From Orbilia blumenaviensis (Eukaryota; Ascomycota; Orbiliomycetes; Orbiliales; Orbiliaceae), in contig JAVHNS010000018.1 of the NCBI GenBank assembly GCA_036872755.1, positions 310,001-374,000 of the forward strand: a stretch of DNA of 64,000 bases. The letters run 5' to 3'. Below are positions 19,454 through 31,768 of this stretch, in pieces. The position numbers and the translations under genes were made by a program. The notes beneath the pieces are model-generated. The model made no database searches, was not told the DNA's origin, and saw nothing but the letters and a program-made list of their open reading frames with translations. How positions within the stretch are numbered: position 1 is the stretch's first letter; every line of letters starts with the position of its first letter.

Positions 19454-22181
19454 CTTAGTTTTATTCATCATAAAATTAGCCCTTTTATTCGGAAATAAAT
19501 ATAAAATAAAGTGCATTGCCTGGGCAGGCCGTTTATATAACGTTATGACCGGCTGGGCTATACTGTAGACCCGTCGCAATTGGGCTTGAATCTTACCGTT
19601 TACTCAACTGAAGAGATCTTGAGAGTGTGTCGGGGATTATTAACAGCGAGGATGCGAGACTCCAGTACAGACTCTTCTTAGATGGTGTTAATTCGTATTA
19701 ATATCCTCAAGATTTGGCAAAGTAGTTGGAAGTTCGAAGTGTAGTACCTGCACAATGGCATGATGACTAATCGTGCCAATTGAAGGCGACACGGCACAGC
19801 CGAAACCAATCGACGCGTCTCCTTTCGCAGAACATGTTCACGTGATACAGCGACAGAGCTTGCCGCTTATGAAGATACCACATTTTCAACACTACTTGCG
19901 CTCTAGTCCCTCGACCGCAGATTAGAACGTTTTACATAAGCTGGGATTGGATGGCAGATTTATGAGGCAACTTTAACCCCAAAGAAAGCCAAATTACAGA
20001 GCACGGGGGTTATCTCGGAAGATGCAGTTTTTGGGAGTTTATTATATTGATATTATGAATGCATACATACATGATTTCGGTACCTAGCCATCCGAAGCAA
20101 AGCCGCGGGGCTGGGGGTTTCTAGGTTAGGCTCATAGTCCGGAAAATGAAATTTATGGAAGCAAAGCAAAAGTAGTTTCTGTAAACAAAGCTCTGGAGCC
20201 TGTGGTTCAACAGGTTAAAGCCATTGAAGGCTTATAACCTTTTGGAAGGAAATACCTTCCTAGGATAAATTATATATATAGCTCTATGGGTAAGCCCGTT
20301 GCTGCTCAGGCATTCCATGGGTCGATAGACTGTGTGCGCTTCCTGTGATTAGGAGTGGTAGTCTTAGCTTATTCGAATGTACCGAGGTGCCCTAAATATA
20401 GATTCCTTCGTCATGAAGTTAAGTTGTTACCAGTTGTCACTGTCTGGGTTTTCAGCCACTAATTGTTTGAGAGCAATCTCGCGATCGGTCTAGGAGATTA
20501 TTTCTAAGATCGGCTGACTGGTATCTGTTGTTTTGGTAGCCGAGAGAAGTAAGAGGCATCATATGAGAGGCCCGTCAAGAGGATTATGGACTCAAGACCA
20601 CTAGCTATTTAGTTAGTCCATCATCACAGAAAGGGAAGAAACTAGGGGGGAGGAATATACGTACCATGCAATCTGTTGCCAAAGTCCTTGAGTTCAATAT
20701 AAATACTAGCGTGGTCTATATCTTTGATTTTTTTCGTAAATGCTTGAAGATAGATCTCTCTCGCAAATCTGTGAGGATGTATGGAGAAATTAGAAGGCCA
20801 CTAGGGTCTTTAGGGCCTGGCATAAAGCGAGATGATTATGATGCGATCAATCGAACGGGTCTTGGAGTATAAGCGGGGAGTTTTCATCATCTTATGGTCA
20901 AGGAGAGATTTCAATATCCCGCGAGCTCGTCGCAGGAATATGATTTAAAAAATAGATAAGGACACTGATCCAACCGATCTGCATAGTGTATAAGTATTAG
21001 AGACTTCCTGTTCCCCCGCTTATAAGTATGAAAACGGGTTACCGCAGTATACCATTGCAAGCCGGCATATGAGAGATGGATGGCCGAAGCCGGGGCACGC
21101 GGTGAAGCAGCATATATATATATATAAGGGTTGGTAATATCTCACTCTACTCCGCACATCGACATAGAAACATCTCAGCTCCTCGGTGAAGATCTATAGA
21201 TGGCCATAGGGTGAATACTGTTTCCATTTTTGGTGGTGTGGACCTCTTTACCTCAGGTTAGTACCCGAATGGCTATGATGCAAATCTCGACCCTATCATG
21301 CCTACGAACTCGCACCCTGGTTTCTCGTGCACTATCCCTTTAAGCGGTAGAGGGGCGCACATGTACATATATAAGAGACTAACATTTTTGAAAATGCATT
21401 CATGAGGACTATATATGTTAAACCTATAACCCAGCGAAGACGACATTGTGCCATGGTAGACAAATATAGTTGCCCATGAAAGGTGGGAGAGTTGTGAAAA
21501 GGTAGATGAAAAAGAGGAAGGCGATGAAGAGAAAGGTACTGGGCTTTTATATTACGAAGGAATATCTAGAACCGCTTAGAACTTTAGAAGAGCGCAATGA
21601 ATACAAGTGCATTCTAGAAATATAATTTGGTGAGGCACCAATCATTTGGGTTTTGTTGGCCGGAAATAATCGTAAGTAATCTGGTGCCCAAAAGATAAGG
21701 TTTTTTGGGGGGATAGTATGGAACTGGGTGGTCTCGTAAGCCAGACTCCACGAAATAGCTCCAGACCGGATAACTTGACTCTTTCCCAGTTAATCACGGC
21801 CGTAACTTGTGTCTTAAACCTATTTTATATAATTATTTTAAGCCTTGGGTTGAAGTGAGACTGGGGTTGATCATGAAGATAGATGAAAACTGCCAAATAG
21901 GGAAGCTTCCTAATTAGGCAAGTTAAACGTTAGCCCGCAAAAGTAGCCGCGGGTAACAGTCGGCCATGTGAACGGGCATTCCTCATTCGAGATTCCTCAG
22001 CTTCAACCTTTAATCTCCAGCCGCCTCATCTCGACAATATCTCACAATAACTTGCCAGTCCTTTCTGTCGCATATATATCACAAAGAGTCTACGCAACCT
22101 ATCACCGCCTCCGAACGTCTGAAAACCCAAAACCCGACCCAATCGACAAGGGCGCCCCGCTGGCCCCTCGGCTACCCCACA
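19454..22181. other. intergenic between divergent AlkB and PEX7 genes, no gene seen
   Basis: About 2.7 kb of AT-leaning DNA. It contains a TA repeat at about 21111-21127, TATATATA near 20271, and a dispersed-motif copy at 21730-21744. Only short ORFs are present. Nothing in the stretch supports a protein gene or a structured RNA. Confidence 0.5.
19532..19539 (-). promoter_or_regulatory. TATA-like element of the AlkB gene
   Basis: On the minus strand this reads TATATAAA within CGTTATATAAACGG. It is about 80 bp upstream of the ATG at 19453 and downstream of the first Met of the longest open frame (19579), which argues for the shorter protein. Confidence 0.5.
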
Positions 22182-23537
22182 ATGTTCTCCTTCCGAACCC
22201 AGGGCTACAACGGCTATAACCTCAAATATTCCCCTTTCCACGATTCCCGCCTAGCTGTCGCCTCTTCGGCGAATTTTGGCCTAGTTGGTAACGGTCGCTT
22301 ATTCATTCTCGGTCTGACCGCGAACGGCATCGTCGCCGAGAAGACATTCGATACCCAAGATGGACTATTCGATCTAGCATGGAGCGAAGTTCATGAAAAC
22401 CAACTTGTGGTTGCATCAGGTGATGGGAGTTTGAAGCTATTCGATGTCGCATTAAATGTATGTCTTCTCTTTGAATAGAAGGAGCAGGAGTTATAGAGGC
22501 TGGGGTGGAGATGGTTTATGATTATTTTCCGTTCTAGCTGACGAGATAGGCTGATTAACATTCCCGCGCTTTGGAAACACTCGATAGGATTTCCCGATAC
22601 AATCGTGGCAAGAGCATAAGCGGGAGATATTCTCCGTGCATTGGAATCTTGTCGACAAGACTACTTTTGCGAGTAGCTCGTGGGATGGGACTGTTAAAAT
22701 TGTATGAAGCCCCTCATTAGGACTCCGTTGTTAAGTTAGTAACAGTAATAACGAAATGGTATTGACAGTGGTCCCCGTCGGCGCCGGCATCCATAAATAC
22801 ACTCCCCACGAACAGCTGTACCTACTCCACAGCCTGGTCGCCTCATTCAGCTTCGCTCCTCTCAGCCGTTTCCTCAGACTCCCACCTACGGGTTTTCGAT
22901 ATCCGTCTACCGCCACCACATGCGGTACACCAAATTCCCGTCCATGCGCCCCCACCCGGCGGCTACCCTGTCGAATTAATCGCAACGATGGGACCGGGCA
23001 TGGGAAATCCGCGCATTGACCAACCGTCTGAAATCCTCACACACGACTGGAACAAATACAGGCCGGGAATCATCGCTACAGCTGGTGTGGATAAGCTTAT
23101 TAGAACATGGGACTTAAGAAACCCAAGGGCGCCGTTGAGTATTCTCAGCGGACATAATTATGCCGTTAGGCGAATTGCGGTATGTCTCTTATGCATTCAG
23201 CGGTTCCTTTTATGCTACAAGAAGCGAAAATGCTGATTATCACTAGTACTCGCCTCATCTCCCTGATACTCTCCTTTCAGCCTCATACGACATGACATGT
23301 AGAGTCTGGAACGACGGTTACAACCCCAACGCACACCCCCCACAACCGCCATCCTCTCCCCCATCACTTCCAGCAGAAGGACAAACGAACGTCGGACAAT
23401 GTTTAGGAGTCATGGACCGGCATTCTGAGTTCGTAGTTGGTATCGACTGGTGCATGTTCGGAGCTGAAGGCTGGGCTGGAAGCGTGGGTTGGGATGAAAT
23501 GCTGTGGGTATGGGACGCTCGGGCTGTTATGCGATAG
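22182..23537 (+). CDS. PEX7: peroxin 7, PTS2 import receptor
   Basis: Four exons: 22182-22457, 22588-22701, 22769-23179 and 23247-23537. All junctions are in phase 0 with GT...AG ends (donors GTATGT, GTATGA, GTATGT), giving 363 residues, the usual size. The N-terminus FSFRTQGYNGYNLKYSPFHD and the stretch ANFGLVGNGRL are characteristic of PEX7. WD40 repeats follow: WDGTVKIW across the second intron, HLRVFDIR, IRTWDLR, MTCRVW and a final MLWVWDAR. The protein carries matrix enzymes with the N-terminal PTS2 signal to peroxisomes, with a PEX20-type co-receptor in fungi. A proline-rich insert after MTCRVWNDGY is an expected loop. The 3' end converges on the methyltransferase gene, 239 bp away. Confidence 0.95.
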
Positions 23538-23776
23538 TGTCATTACATTTATTATTTTTTGTTTCCGGTGGGAAAGGTGGTTTGTATGATAGATGGTTTT
23601 GTTTATTTGGAATTTGCAAAGCATTGTTCTATATTTCTTCTATATAAGTGGTATGATCCATCTGGAAGATATTACATCCAGTCAAGATAGACTATATCAT
23701 CTATCCTAATACCTCTTCTCTAACCTTGGCTACAAAGGCACAAGGAGCACATTTTATAACCCGAGGAAGATTGGGG

Positions 23777-24955
23777 CTACTTCCTCCAGATAACATACAA
23801 ATCAGTAGCATAAGGGAACTTGAAAATACCCTTGCCCTCATCATCCCACTCCTTCCTCTCTCGTTCCATGACCTCTCTAATCTGCCTTTCAACTTCCACC
23901 TTCTCTTCGTCTGTTAGCGCTGTAATATAGCTCTTGCTTAAGATTCTTGTAACCACGCCGTCAACCGTCGCCGACAACAATCGTTTGAATTCATATTCTT
24001 CGTAGTCCTTCTCAAACCTTTCACTATATTCTGGGAGGTCGAAGATAGCTTTCCACCAACCTAGTCTGTACTGTGGAGTTCCCTTCTCGAATTGTTCATA
24101 GATATCCCGAACCTTAGGCACCCATGGGTGGTAATCTGGCAGGCTCTTGTCTTCAAGATTCCAGATCAGGAGCAGCGGAGCACCGGGCTTTAGCACTCTT
24201 CCAATCTCCTTCAGCGCGTTTTCGTAATGTCCATGAGACCAATGAAACGCCTGCGCTATGACCACTGCATCCGCCCATCCGTCTCCAACGGGGATAGAAT
24301 CGAATGTTCCTGCTAGGATCTGTACCTTTTCCTCTCCATCCGTACCGGTTGTACCAACGGGTATACCCTTTTTCGTCAAAGCCGATACAAAACCCTCCCT
24401 CATACCAGGACCCGGCTCTACTGCAACTATCTTATTCACTGGTGGTATTTCCGGCGTGGTCGGTGGCGGAGAGATCAGTAAACGCGTAAAGATTCCGGTA
24501 CCAGCACCCAACTCAAGGATGTTGATTCCACCGGTTCCAGAAGCGTTCTTATCATTTGATTTATGAAGTGCGGTAAAGATCTTGGAAAGTGCTTCGGGGG
24601 GGTATGAAGGACGAGCACGCTCGTAGAGGCCCGAGGAGCCGGAAGTCGAGAATGCATTGGCAATAGGGTGAACAGAGGTTGAGGCTTCCGACGACATTGT
24701 GGAAGTTGAAAAGTAGCAGAAGCTTATCGGTTTATATATACTGCCTTTATCCCAAGATGTAATGGAAGAGCGGAAGGAATTGCCGGGAGGAGCTGTTGGT
24801 GCTGCAGTTGCGGGGGTGTTGGGAGCCGGCTTGTGTAACGTCGGAACGGCAAGGTTTGCAATTGGCCGATAGTGCGGCTGCTGCGGGGTAGCTTGAGGCG
24901 TGGCTATTATTCTCGAACACACTTTCGGTCTACAAGTGTGGAAAGAACGGTGCAT
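23777..24955 (-). CDS. SAM-dependent methyltransferase (class I, methyltransferase-11 type)
   Basis: A single exon of 392 residues. Motif I is ILELGAGTGIFTRLL, followed by an acidic end of strand 2 (VAVEPGPGM) and AQAFHWSH, a signature shared with the yeast Crg1/Tmt1-like group. A conserved GRVLKPGAPLLLIW segment completes the fold. The first 86 residues are Arg/Pro/Thr-rich without acidic residues at the start (MHRSFHTCRPK), resembling a mitochondrial presequence. A second in-frame Met (24697, MSSEAS) stands directly before the catalytic domain and has its own TATA-like element 35-45 bp upstream. Two products with different location are therefore possible. The substrate is unknown; small carboxylates or lipid-like toxic compounds are known for relatives. 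Confidence 0.85.
   Translation of the reverse strand: MHRSFHTCRPKVCSRIIATPQATPQQPHYRPIANLAVPTLHKPAPNTPATAAPTAPPGNSFRSSITSWDKGSIYKPISFCYFSTSTMSSEASTSVHPIANAFSTSGSSGLYERARPSYPPEALSKIFTALHKSNDKNASGTGGINILELGAGTGIFTRLLISPPPTTPEIPPVNKIVAVEPGPGMREGFVSALTKKGIPVGTTGTDGEEKVQILAGTFDSIPVGDGWADAVVIAQAFHWSHGHYENALKEIGRVLKPGAPLLLIWNLEDKSLPDYHPWVPKVRDIYEQFEKGTPQYRLGWWKAIFDLPEYSERFEKDYEEYEFKRLLSATVDGVVTRILSKSYITALTDEEKVEVERQIREVMERERKEWDDEGKGIFKFPYATDLYVIWRK
24731..24740 (-). promoter_or_regulatory. TATA-like element inside the methyltransferase N-terminal coding region
   Basis: On the minus strand this reads TATATATAAA, 34-43 bp upstream of the internal ATG at 24697. If used, transcripts would start just before the second Met and omit the presequence-like N-terminus. 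Confidence 0.4.
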
Positions 24956-27900
24956 TGGAAAAATCAGAAACTCAGAAATGGGAGTTAGTAATGCGGATAC
25001 ATGGGGATTTTATATCTCGAGGAGTTTCGATTGTTCATGGATCTTTTTTCAAGGCATAAGGTTCGGATACGGCACGCCTAGGCATAGGACGCTAGCTAGC
25101 TCGTAGGCACAGATACGTCGGTCGCGCCATTCGGTTCGGAATTAGCACCACTCGGCCGGTAGGAATTTCTCAGTGTTTCATATTCGAATTCTCGGCCAGG
25201 GAATACTCACTAGTAGGAATTTTGGACTTCAAAAACGGCATAGGTATATTACTCGGCATTATTGAAACTTAGGGGCTCAAAAGTGGGGAACTGCCCTGCC
25301 GCGTATAGGATTCGACTCATTCAAGGGTTCCAGAAGGAAAGCTCATATAGTAGTGGTACTAGTATACTGGTTTAAGCCACGCGGCGCTACTGATATGCCG
25401 AAGATCGCTCAAAGTTATAAGCAATCTACAAGTCCAAAAAGTCCCCGCATACTTCACCCATTATGTTTCTGTCGGATATTTAAAAATCGTTATCTCGTCG
25501 ATTTGGAGCAATACGAGGCTCTCGTATCAGGAAATAAGCCACTGAGGTGTCGCGGGTTAATTTTTACCAGGGACCTCGACCCTGAAGGTTATCCACCAGT
25601 ATACTGCAGGGGATTCAATTACAATCGTCTATTGTCTGCACATATGCATATGGACATACGTTAGTTTATATGTCACTTGAAATTTTGACTATAGCGCTTT
25701 TAGTCATAAAAAAATTACGGTAAATTAATGACTGGCGGCCACTTGCGCGTGTGGAGGATCTATATATAGACAGAATCATAACGGGATATACGGGCCATCG
25801 TGAAGGAAATCACTCTATGCTCGATCATCTCACTGATTCTGGTAGCGGGTGTTATCAGGTTTGGGTATATCATAATCAAAGCTGTTGCGGGTTTAATGGT
25901 TCAAAGGATTACAAGTCACCCGATTAGGAAAAGATTAGCTTCGGGGTCGCTCTTATAATGTTGCCGTGAATGCGAAGTAAAATCACATCCTGTCAACTTC
26001 GAGTCCTAGATGTTTAAGCTTATGTATAAAGCCCAACTAGCGCAAGAATCCTGGTCAAGACAGCCTTCTATGATTAAAGATCTTAAATCTACAGAGCCCT
26101 CTCGGGAAAAGCCACTCTAGCTCTGGCAAAAAAAAAAAAAAAAAAGGAAAACGATAGGAAGTGTTGGTAAGTCTATTCTCCGGTCCATCGCAAATTCATT
26201 TAGTTTGTTGAAGCATGCATGTCGACGCTTCGGTAAATCAGGTCGGCGCTCACGACTAGTACTAAAAGCTTCTTTTACAAGGGAGTTAATCGGTCTCCTA
26301 GATCTGTAGAATCCTTAGTAGCCGGAGGTATTTAGGTGCTTCGGTCTGTAATGTTATAACCCGCCTCGGCTAGCTCAGCCCATAGCCTCTAATACTAGAG
26401 GCAAATACATCGGTATTTCTTCCATATCTCGCTCGGCCTAAAACCGATGATTAATTTAGGTAAATGTTCGTCTCCATGCCATCCAATAGTCCAATATCCT
26501 TTCCATCTTCAACGGGAACGAGATAGGGAACTCGGCGGCCTGCGCAACGACTACTTCCGCTGCTATATTGAAGTAGATAGTAATATATTTGTTCGCTGTT
26601 AACCAATCGTAGCGACATATACGGTACTACAAAAGCTTTATCATGTGCATGTTCACCGCACGATGACAGATGATAGCTGCTATAAAGGAAACTTTTTACG
26701 GAGACGGTAGTCAGATATTTATATTTCAAGCTTCGCTCGTGTGCACAAAGATCAACAAAAATCGTGTAAGCATGCATTATTTATCATAACTGAGGGAAGA
26801 AGGGGGACCTAAAATCTCACGTACGTATCGTCGCACAACATGCCTCCATGGATCCGACGTCGCGACGCGGCGCTCCGCAGAGTCTGGTTGTACAAGGTGC
26901 AGGTTCCCCGAGCTCGTGATAGAAACCACTTCAGCCCCAGCATTTTGTCGCGTGCTAGCTAGCTAAAAAGTACCACATGTCATTATTTACTAGTTAACTG
27001 GACAGTATTAAGTACATATCAAGTCAAAGAGTCCTGTCACTCTGTCGAACAACCCGTAGATGTGTTGTAAGTTGGCAAAGCCATCTTCATGGCACACGCC
27101 ACACTGTGGCGTCGCCGCCGAAAAACAGCGTTTGATCAGCGGAATACGAGGTTTCAAGGACCAGATGAGATGGAGGGTCGACAGTGGCAAGCCAAGCGGC
27201 GCGATGACCCATTCGATGCATATCATTGGTATGCTGGCCGAAATCTCTCCGCTATATCAACCACCGGTCTTCGGTCTTCCGCAATTGCTAAAGAAAGACA
27301 ATTGAGATGCTAGATTCTGAGTAGAGTGTTACGTATACGACAGGTTTTTGATTTCCCCAACCTCCAAAAACCTGCCGTTGGCCACGCAGGTGTCTGCAAT
27401 GTATGAACATGGTCTCTCAGGCAAAATAATGATTCAAGCGCAAGCCCAAAAAACAAAATCACAAGGAAAAGAAGGAGGTTCCAACTCACACCCCTGCACC
27501 CCGCTTTCAACAAACAAAAAAAAACTGCAATTCTGTTTCTTTTTTTATCATTTCGCAATTTTGTGATAGAATTTTCCAAAAAGCACGGTAGACGCGTTAT
27601 GTAGAAAGTCCCAAAGCTGCAAAGCGGGGCCGGGGAAGCTCGGAAGCTGCCTTAAAGCCGCATACATATGCTCACCGCAGGAAGCAGGCCTGCGGTGCGA
27701 AAGAGCAAGGGGGTACACCCATATCACAACTCGATACGGTCTCGTATGGGCTGCATGGACCGACGGGTGCTCTTAGAGCGAGAAACTTTGATACCAGCAA
27801 ACGATACATTTCGATTGGTTCAAGGCTATCGGGAACTGGGATGCCGGTAAAACGCCACAACGACCTTATTCAAGCTTTTTTCGGGCTCCCTTTGTTCTGT

Positions 27901-29231
27901 GTTTCCTGCAGGACAGAGCGTTGATGCAATATTTCAAGTCAGCTAATACATGGTCACCTGGCAAGCTCGAGCGCTGCGTATACACTTCGATATTCGGTTG
28001 AAAACTGCTTAAGGGGACAACAAAACCACTACAGAAAAATAAAAAAAATAATACAGCGGCTAGCTACTCATAATTACACATTGCAATCACAAGATCGTTT
28101 TATATAAGAGATCGGGGCATTAACTAAGCTGTATTAATAATAGGGTTGTTTTGGCAAAGGTGTGTGCGATGGAAAAACTTCGGACGATTCTGCCGATTGC
28201 GAACGCTAGTTGCAGCACTACCACCCTCTAGTGATATACTACCCGAGAAGGGTTTGCAAGCGTCAATTGATGAAGTTGGATCATGAAGACTAAACTTCCT
28301 GTTTGATCTCATGATTAAATTTCGTGTGTACTGGATAGGATATCAGTGATAGTGATCATAGACTCACCTGTCGAGGCGAGTACCGATTTAGGCCCACTGC
28401 CTGTTGACATTTGGTTGCACGGAAAGTTAATGATCCATGTATGCCTCATCTTCGCTCTAGTCTCAAAGAAACTACGGCTATCGATAATGCGACCAAAAAA
28501 AAAGAGGAAGAACCCGTCTAAAGACAGATGTCAGCACATAGGGTCGCAGAAAGGTGGAGGAGTGCCCCCCGCAGGCCCTCCTTTCGGCTCCACACCGGAC
28601 TGGGGGGTCAACCGTATATCCCAATATATTTTGTACGAGGGTGCTTGCTCGCCTGCAGACTCTAGCCCTAGTCATTTGACTTAAGAGGGAGGGGGGAATA
28701 AGTCCAATTGACAGAAGCTATAAAGATTCTGGGGGTTTCTCTTGAATGCTCCATTCTCAATCTCCTTTTCGCCTATTTCCTCAGGCAGATTTTTTGTCCT
28801 TGGTGCTGAGGATTCAATTCTTGGATTGCTTCTTGGGGTGTGGATTAGTCAAATTAAAAGCTGGTGAATCGAATAACACCGTAACAGAACCACTCAGGCT
28901 AAATCGAACAACGCATAAAATCCAACAAGCAGCCCTGTTGACTCGCTATCCATTGGTCGAAATAACGTTATATATACGGCATTACTAAGAAAGCGACATA
29001 CGGCCTTAACCATACATCCGGCTTAGTTAAGAGTCAAGGACCAGTCCTATTGATTACATACGTCGTTTACTGGGTATCGCGATCGCGGTCAAAGTCTCAT
29101 TCTCAACGTTCCTTCCATGATAAATAGCCATTCCTTTGTCTGAGAATACAATACAATCGCTGGAGCCTATACTTATATACCTACCGACCTCACGTTCACT
29201 TTGCAGAGGGTTCTCAAGGCCATATCTAAAA
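24956..29231. other. long intergenic region, no gene seen
   Basis: About 4.3 kb between the divergent methyltransferase and MFS genes. It contains an 18-nt A run (26128-26145) and AT-rich tracts. ORFs of 60-110 codons overlap on both strands (for example 25353-25664, 26451-26777, 27060-27313 and 28346-28684). None shows a domain, a signal peptide plus cysteines, or splice partners I could join. It could hold decayed mobile DNA, but no terminal repeats were found. Confidence 0.45.
26128..26145 (+). repeat. A18 homopolymer
   Basis: Eighteen consecutive A after CTCTGGC. It could be the tail of a retroposed sequence or a simple repeat. I see no matching upstream element or target-site duplication. 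Confidence 0.7.
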
Positions 29232-31068
29232 ATGCCGCCGCGGACAGCTCGTCCAGACTTTCCAGTCCATCAATTAATAGTTCTATGTAAGCATTTTTAA
29301 GTCGTCATTTCTAACTGCCTCACGCAAAAATGTGGTGCTGCTCTTAGCAAAGATTTTAAGCTGATTACTGTTATAGCAATATGTCGTCTTGTGGAACCGA
29401 TAGCATTCACTTCAATTTACCCCTACATATATTACATGGTGGCACACTTCCACGTGACTCGCAATGACGCCGAAATTGCGATGTGGACAGGAGGGTCTAT
29501 AGCCGCATTTGCGTTTGCAGAGATGCTCACGGGCATGATGTGGGGGAAATTGTCGGACCGTGTGGGTCGAAAGCCGGTCTTAATTGGAGGCTTACTGGGA
29601 ACGGGGCTTAGCATGCTTCTGTTCGGTTTGGCGCCTTCTATGCCACTAGCCTTGACGGCTCGAGCTTTAGGAGGGCTATTGAATGGGAATGTCGGTGTAA
29701 TTCAGACTACAGTCGCAGAGTTGGTCCCAAAGAGGGAGTATCAACGTAAGGAACCCTATGGCGTAAAGTCATACAATGTGTTGAACTGTAAATGCTAATG
29801 AGATATATCTAGCACGGGCTTTCTCGCTGATGCCATTCATCTGGTCACTCGGCTCGATCATCGGTCCTACCTTGGGCGGAATGCTCGCTGAACCCGTCTC
29901 CCACTATCCTGAATACTTTTCCAAGGGTGGTCTCTTTGATAGGTTCCCGTATTTCCTGCCTAACCTCGTCTGCGCTTCTATCTGTATTGTCGGTGCTTTG
30001 AACGGAATCCTCTTCTTGGACGAGACTCATCCTGGATTAATCGATAAGCCAGACCGCGGTCGAGAAGTCGGTTTTTTGATTCAAGATGCACTCTCCAGAA
30101 TCTTCTTTTGGAGGTCTACTAAGAAGGACGAAGATACGACCGGCGCTACTGAGACCTCGCCACTTTTGGGTCCGTCGACCACTTTGACCCCTCCTCGAAC
30201 CCCGCCATCATCATCTCCTACCATTGCGGCAGATTCTCGCCCTCCATCCAGCGCTCCATCCAGTACATCCCAGAAGCAACGGGTTCCAGTGAAGACATGG
30301 ACCCCTCAAGTCCTCCACAACGTTTTCGCCTACGCAATTATTGCATTCCACAGTATAACTTTCGACCAACTCCTCTCCGTCTTCCTCCAATCACCAGCAT
30401 CCTCAACCCGTCTCCGCTCACCCCTAGTCTTCACTGGTGGCTTCGGCCTGGACACTCAGACAATGGGCGTCCTCTTCAGTTACCAAGGAATCCTATCCAC
30501 TCTCTTCCAATTCTTAGTCTTTACGCCATTCGTTCACTTCTTCGGCGTTCTAAGAACTTTCAGATTCGTGACCATAACATACCCGTTCATCTACCTTTTG
30601 ACTCCTTATATCGCTTTCCTACCTCATGACAACGACGGGCTATTGTTTACGGTTATATATATCGTATTGAGTTTCAAGACTATATATGGCTGTCTGATTT
30701 ATCCTCTCAACAGCATTTTGTTGACAAATGCGGCGCCAAGTTTGTTGGTTCTTGGGTCTATTAATGGGGCGGCAGGTAGTGTGGCGAGCTGCATGAGGGC
30801 TATTGCGCCTATTGCCAGCGGGTGGTTATATTCGAAGGGCGTTGAGAACGGAGTTATGATTCTGTCTTGGTGGGTTGTCGGACTTGTGGCCGCTATTGGC
30901 GGTGTACAGGGTCTGTGGATTACTGAAGACAACGTAGAAGTTGGGAAAGACGAGGAAGCGGGCAAGATTGTCGCCGTAGTGGCGGAAGATGCGGTCAGGA
31001 ATTTGGAACCAGGTGAGCTGGTCGTTGTGGAGACTACGAGGGATGGAGAAGTCCACGTACGAGTTTGA
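29232..31068 (+). CDS. major facilitator superfamily transporter, drug:H+ antiporter type
   Basis: Three exons, 29232-29286, 29377-29745 and 29813-31068. The introns begin GTAAGC and GTAAGG, end TATAG and CTAG, and have GCTGAT and GCTAATG branch-like sites. The product is 559 residues. The joined start reads PVHQLIVLSICRLVEPIAF, the usual first helix of this group. MFS motif A, GKLSDRVGRKPV, lies at about residues 76-88 between helices 2 and 3, and PRAFSLMPFIWSLGSIIGPT forms helix 5. A Ser/Pro/Thr-rich cytoplasmic loop (about residues 255-315) separates the halves, and six further helices follow. It resembles the fungal Zrc/YCR023C-like multidrug branch. The exported compound is unknown. It converges on CDC45. 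Confidence 0.92.
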
Positions 31069-31768
31069 GTTTAAAACTTGGGTGTCTGGAGATAGACTCT
31101 GAAAGAAGCTATCTAATTTCGTTTCCGTTGCTTTTGATCCTCGGATCCAAGCATGCATGGGCTTTATCCCCCTTTCGTCGGTGCGAATATTCTTTTTTTA
31201 TTGTAGGGCATATCTAGAGCATTGCATTGCGCCTAGCCTGGGATTCTAAATCGGACTTCAATTTGGTTGGAAAGCATGAGGCGCGCAGGTCAAGAACCGT
31301 GGAGAAAGAGGGGGCATGTATGAGATCATTGTATCATCATCATCATCATCATAGTTCATGATAAACGGAGTTTTGGGGTGTTTGTCAATGTTATCATAGC
31401 TGGTAGATATTATAGGTAGCGTCTTGAGGATGAAACATGTATCACGATAGTAAAACCATTCCTATCCTTAGCGATCATCAAGTTCTCCTTTGATTAAGAG
31501 GCCGATATTATTAAGCATAATCAATGTCCTTAAATTGGCCAAGTTAATAACAGGTGGAGGACGCAATCAAAATATACAGGGGAAGGGCAAGCTGAAAAGC
31601 AAGGTAAAAAAGACAAAATTCAACAGAAACGCCATTTGTATCTCCCAGTATCTAAACGCCCTGCCTAGCCGTCCATTATTATTAAAATCGTACCCAAAAA
31701 CAGTAGGAATAGAAAGAGTGTGGGTAGGCTGGTAAAAAAGGGGAGCGTTCGGCTTCTAATCATTGCCT
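31069..31768. other. convergent 3' intergenic region
   Basis: This lies between the stops of the MFS and CDC45 genes. It contains a CAT trinucleotide repeat (about 31333-31352). It probably holds both terminators. No gene is seen. Confidence 0.55.

Noticed and set aside
27008..27313. ORFs on both strands with Cys/His content
   Set aside because: No recognisable zinc-finger spacing, and the two strands are equally open.
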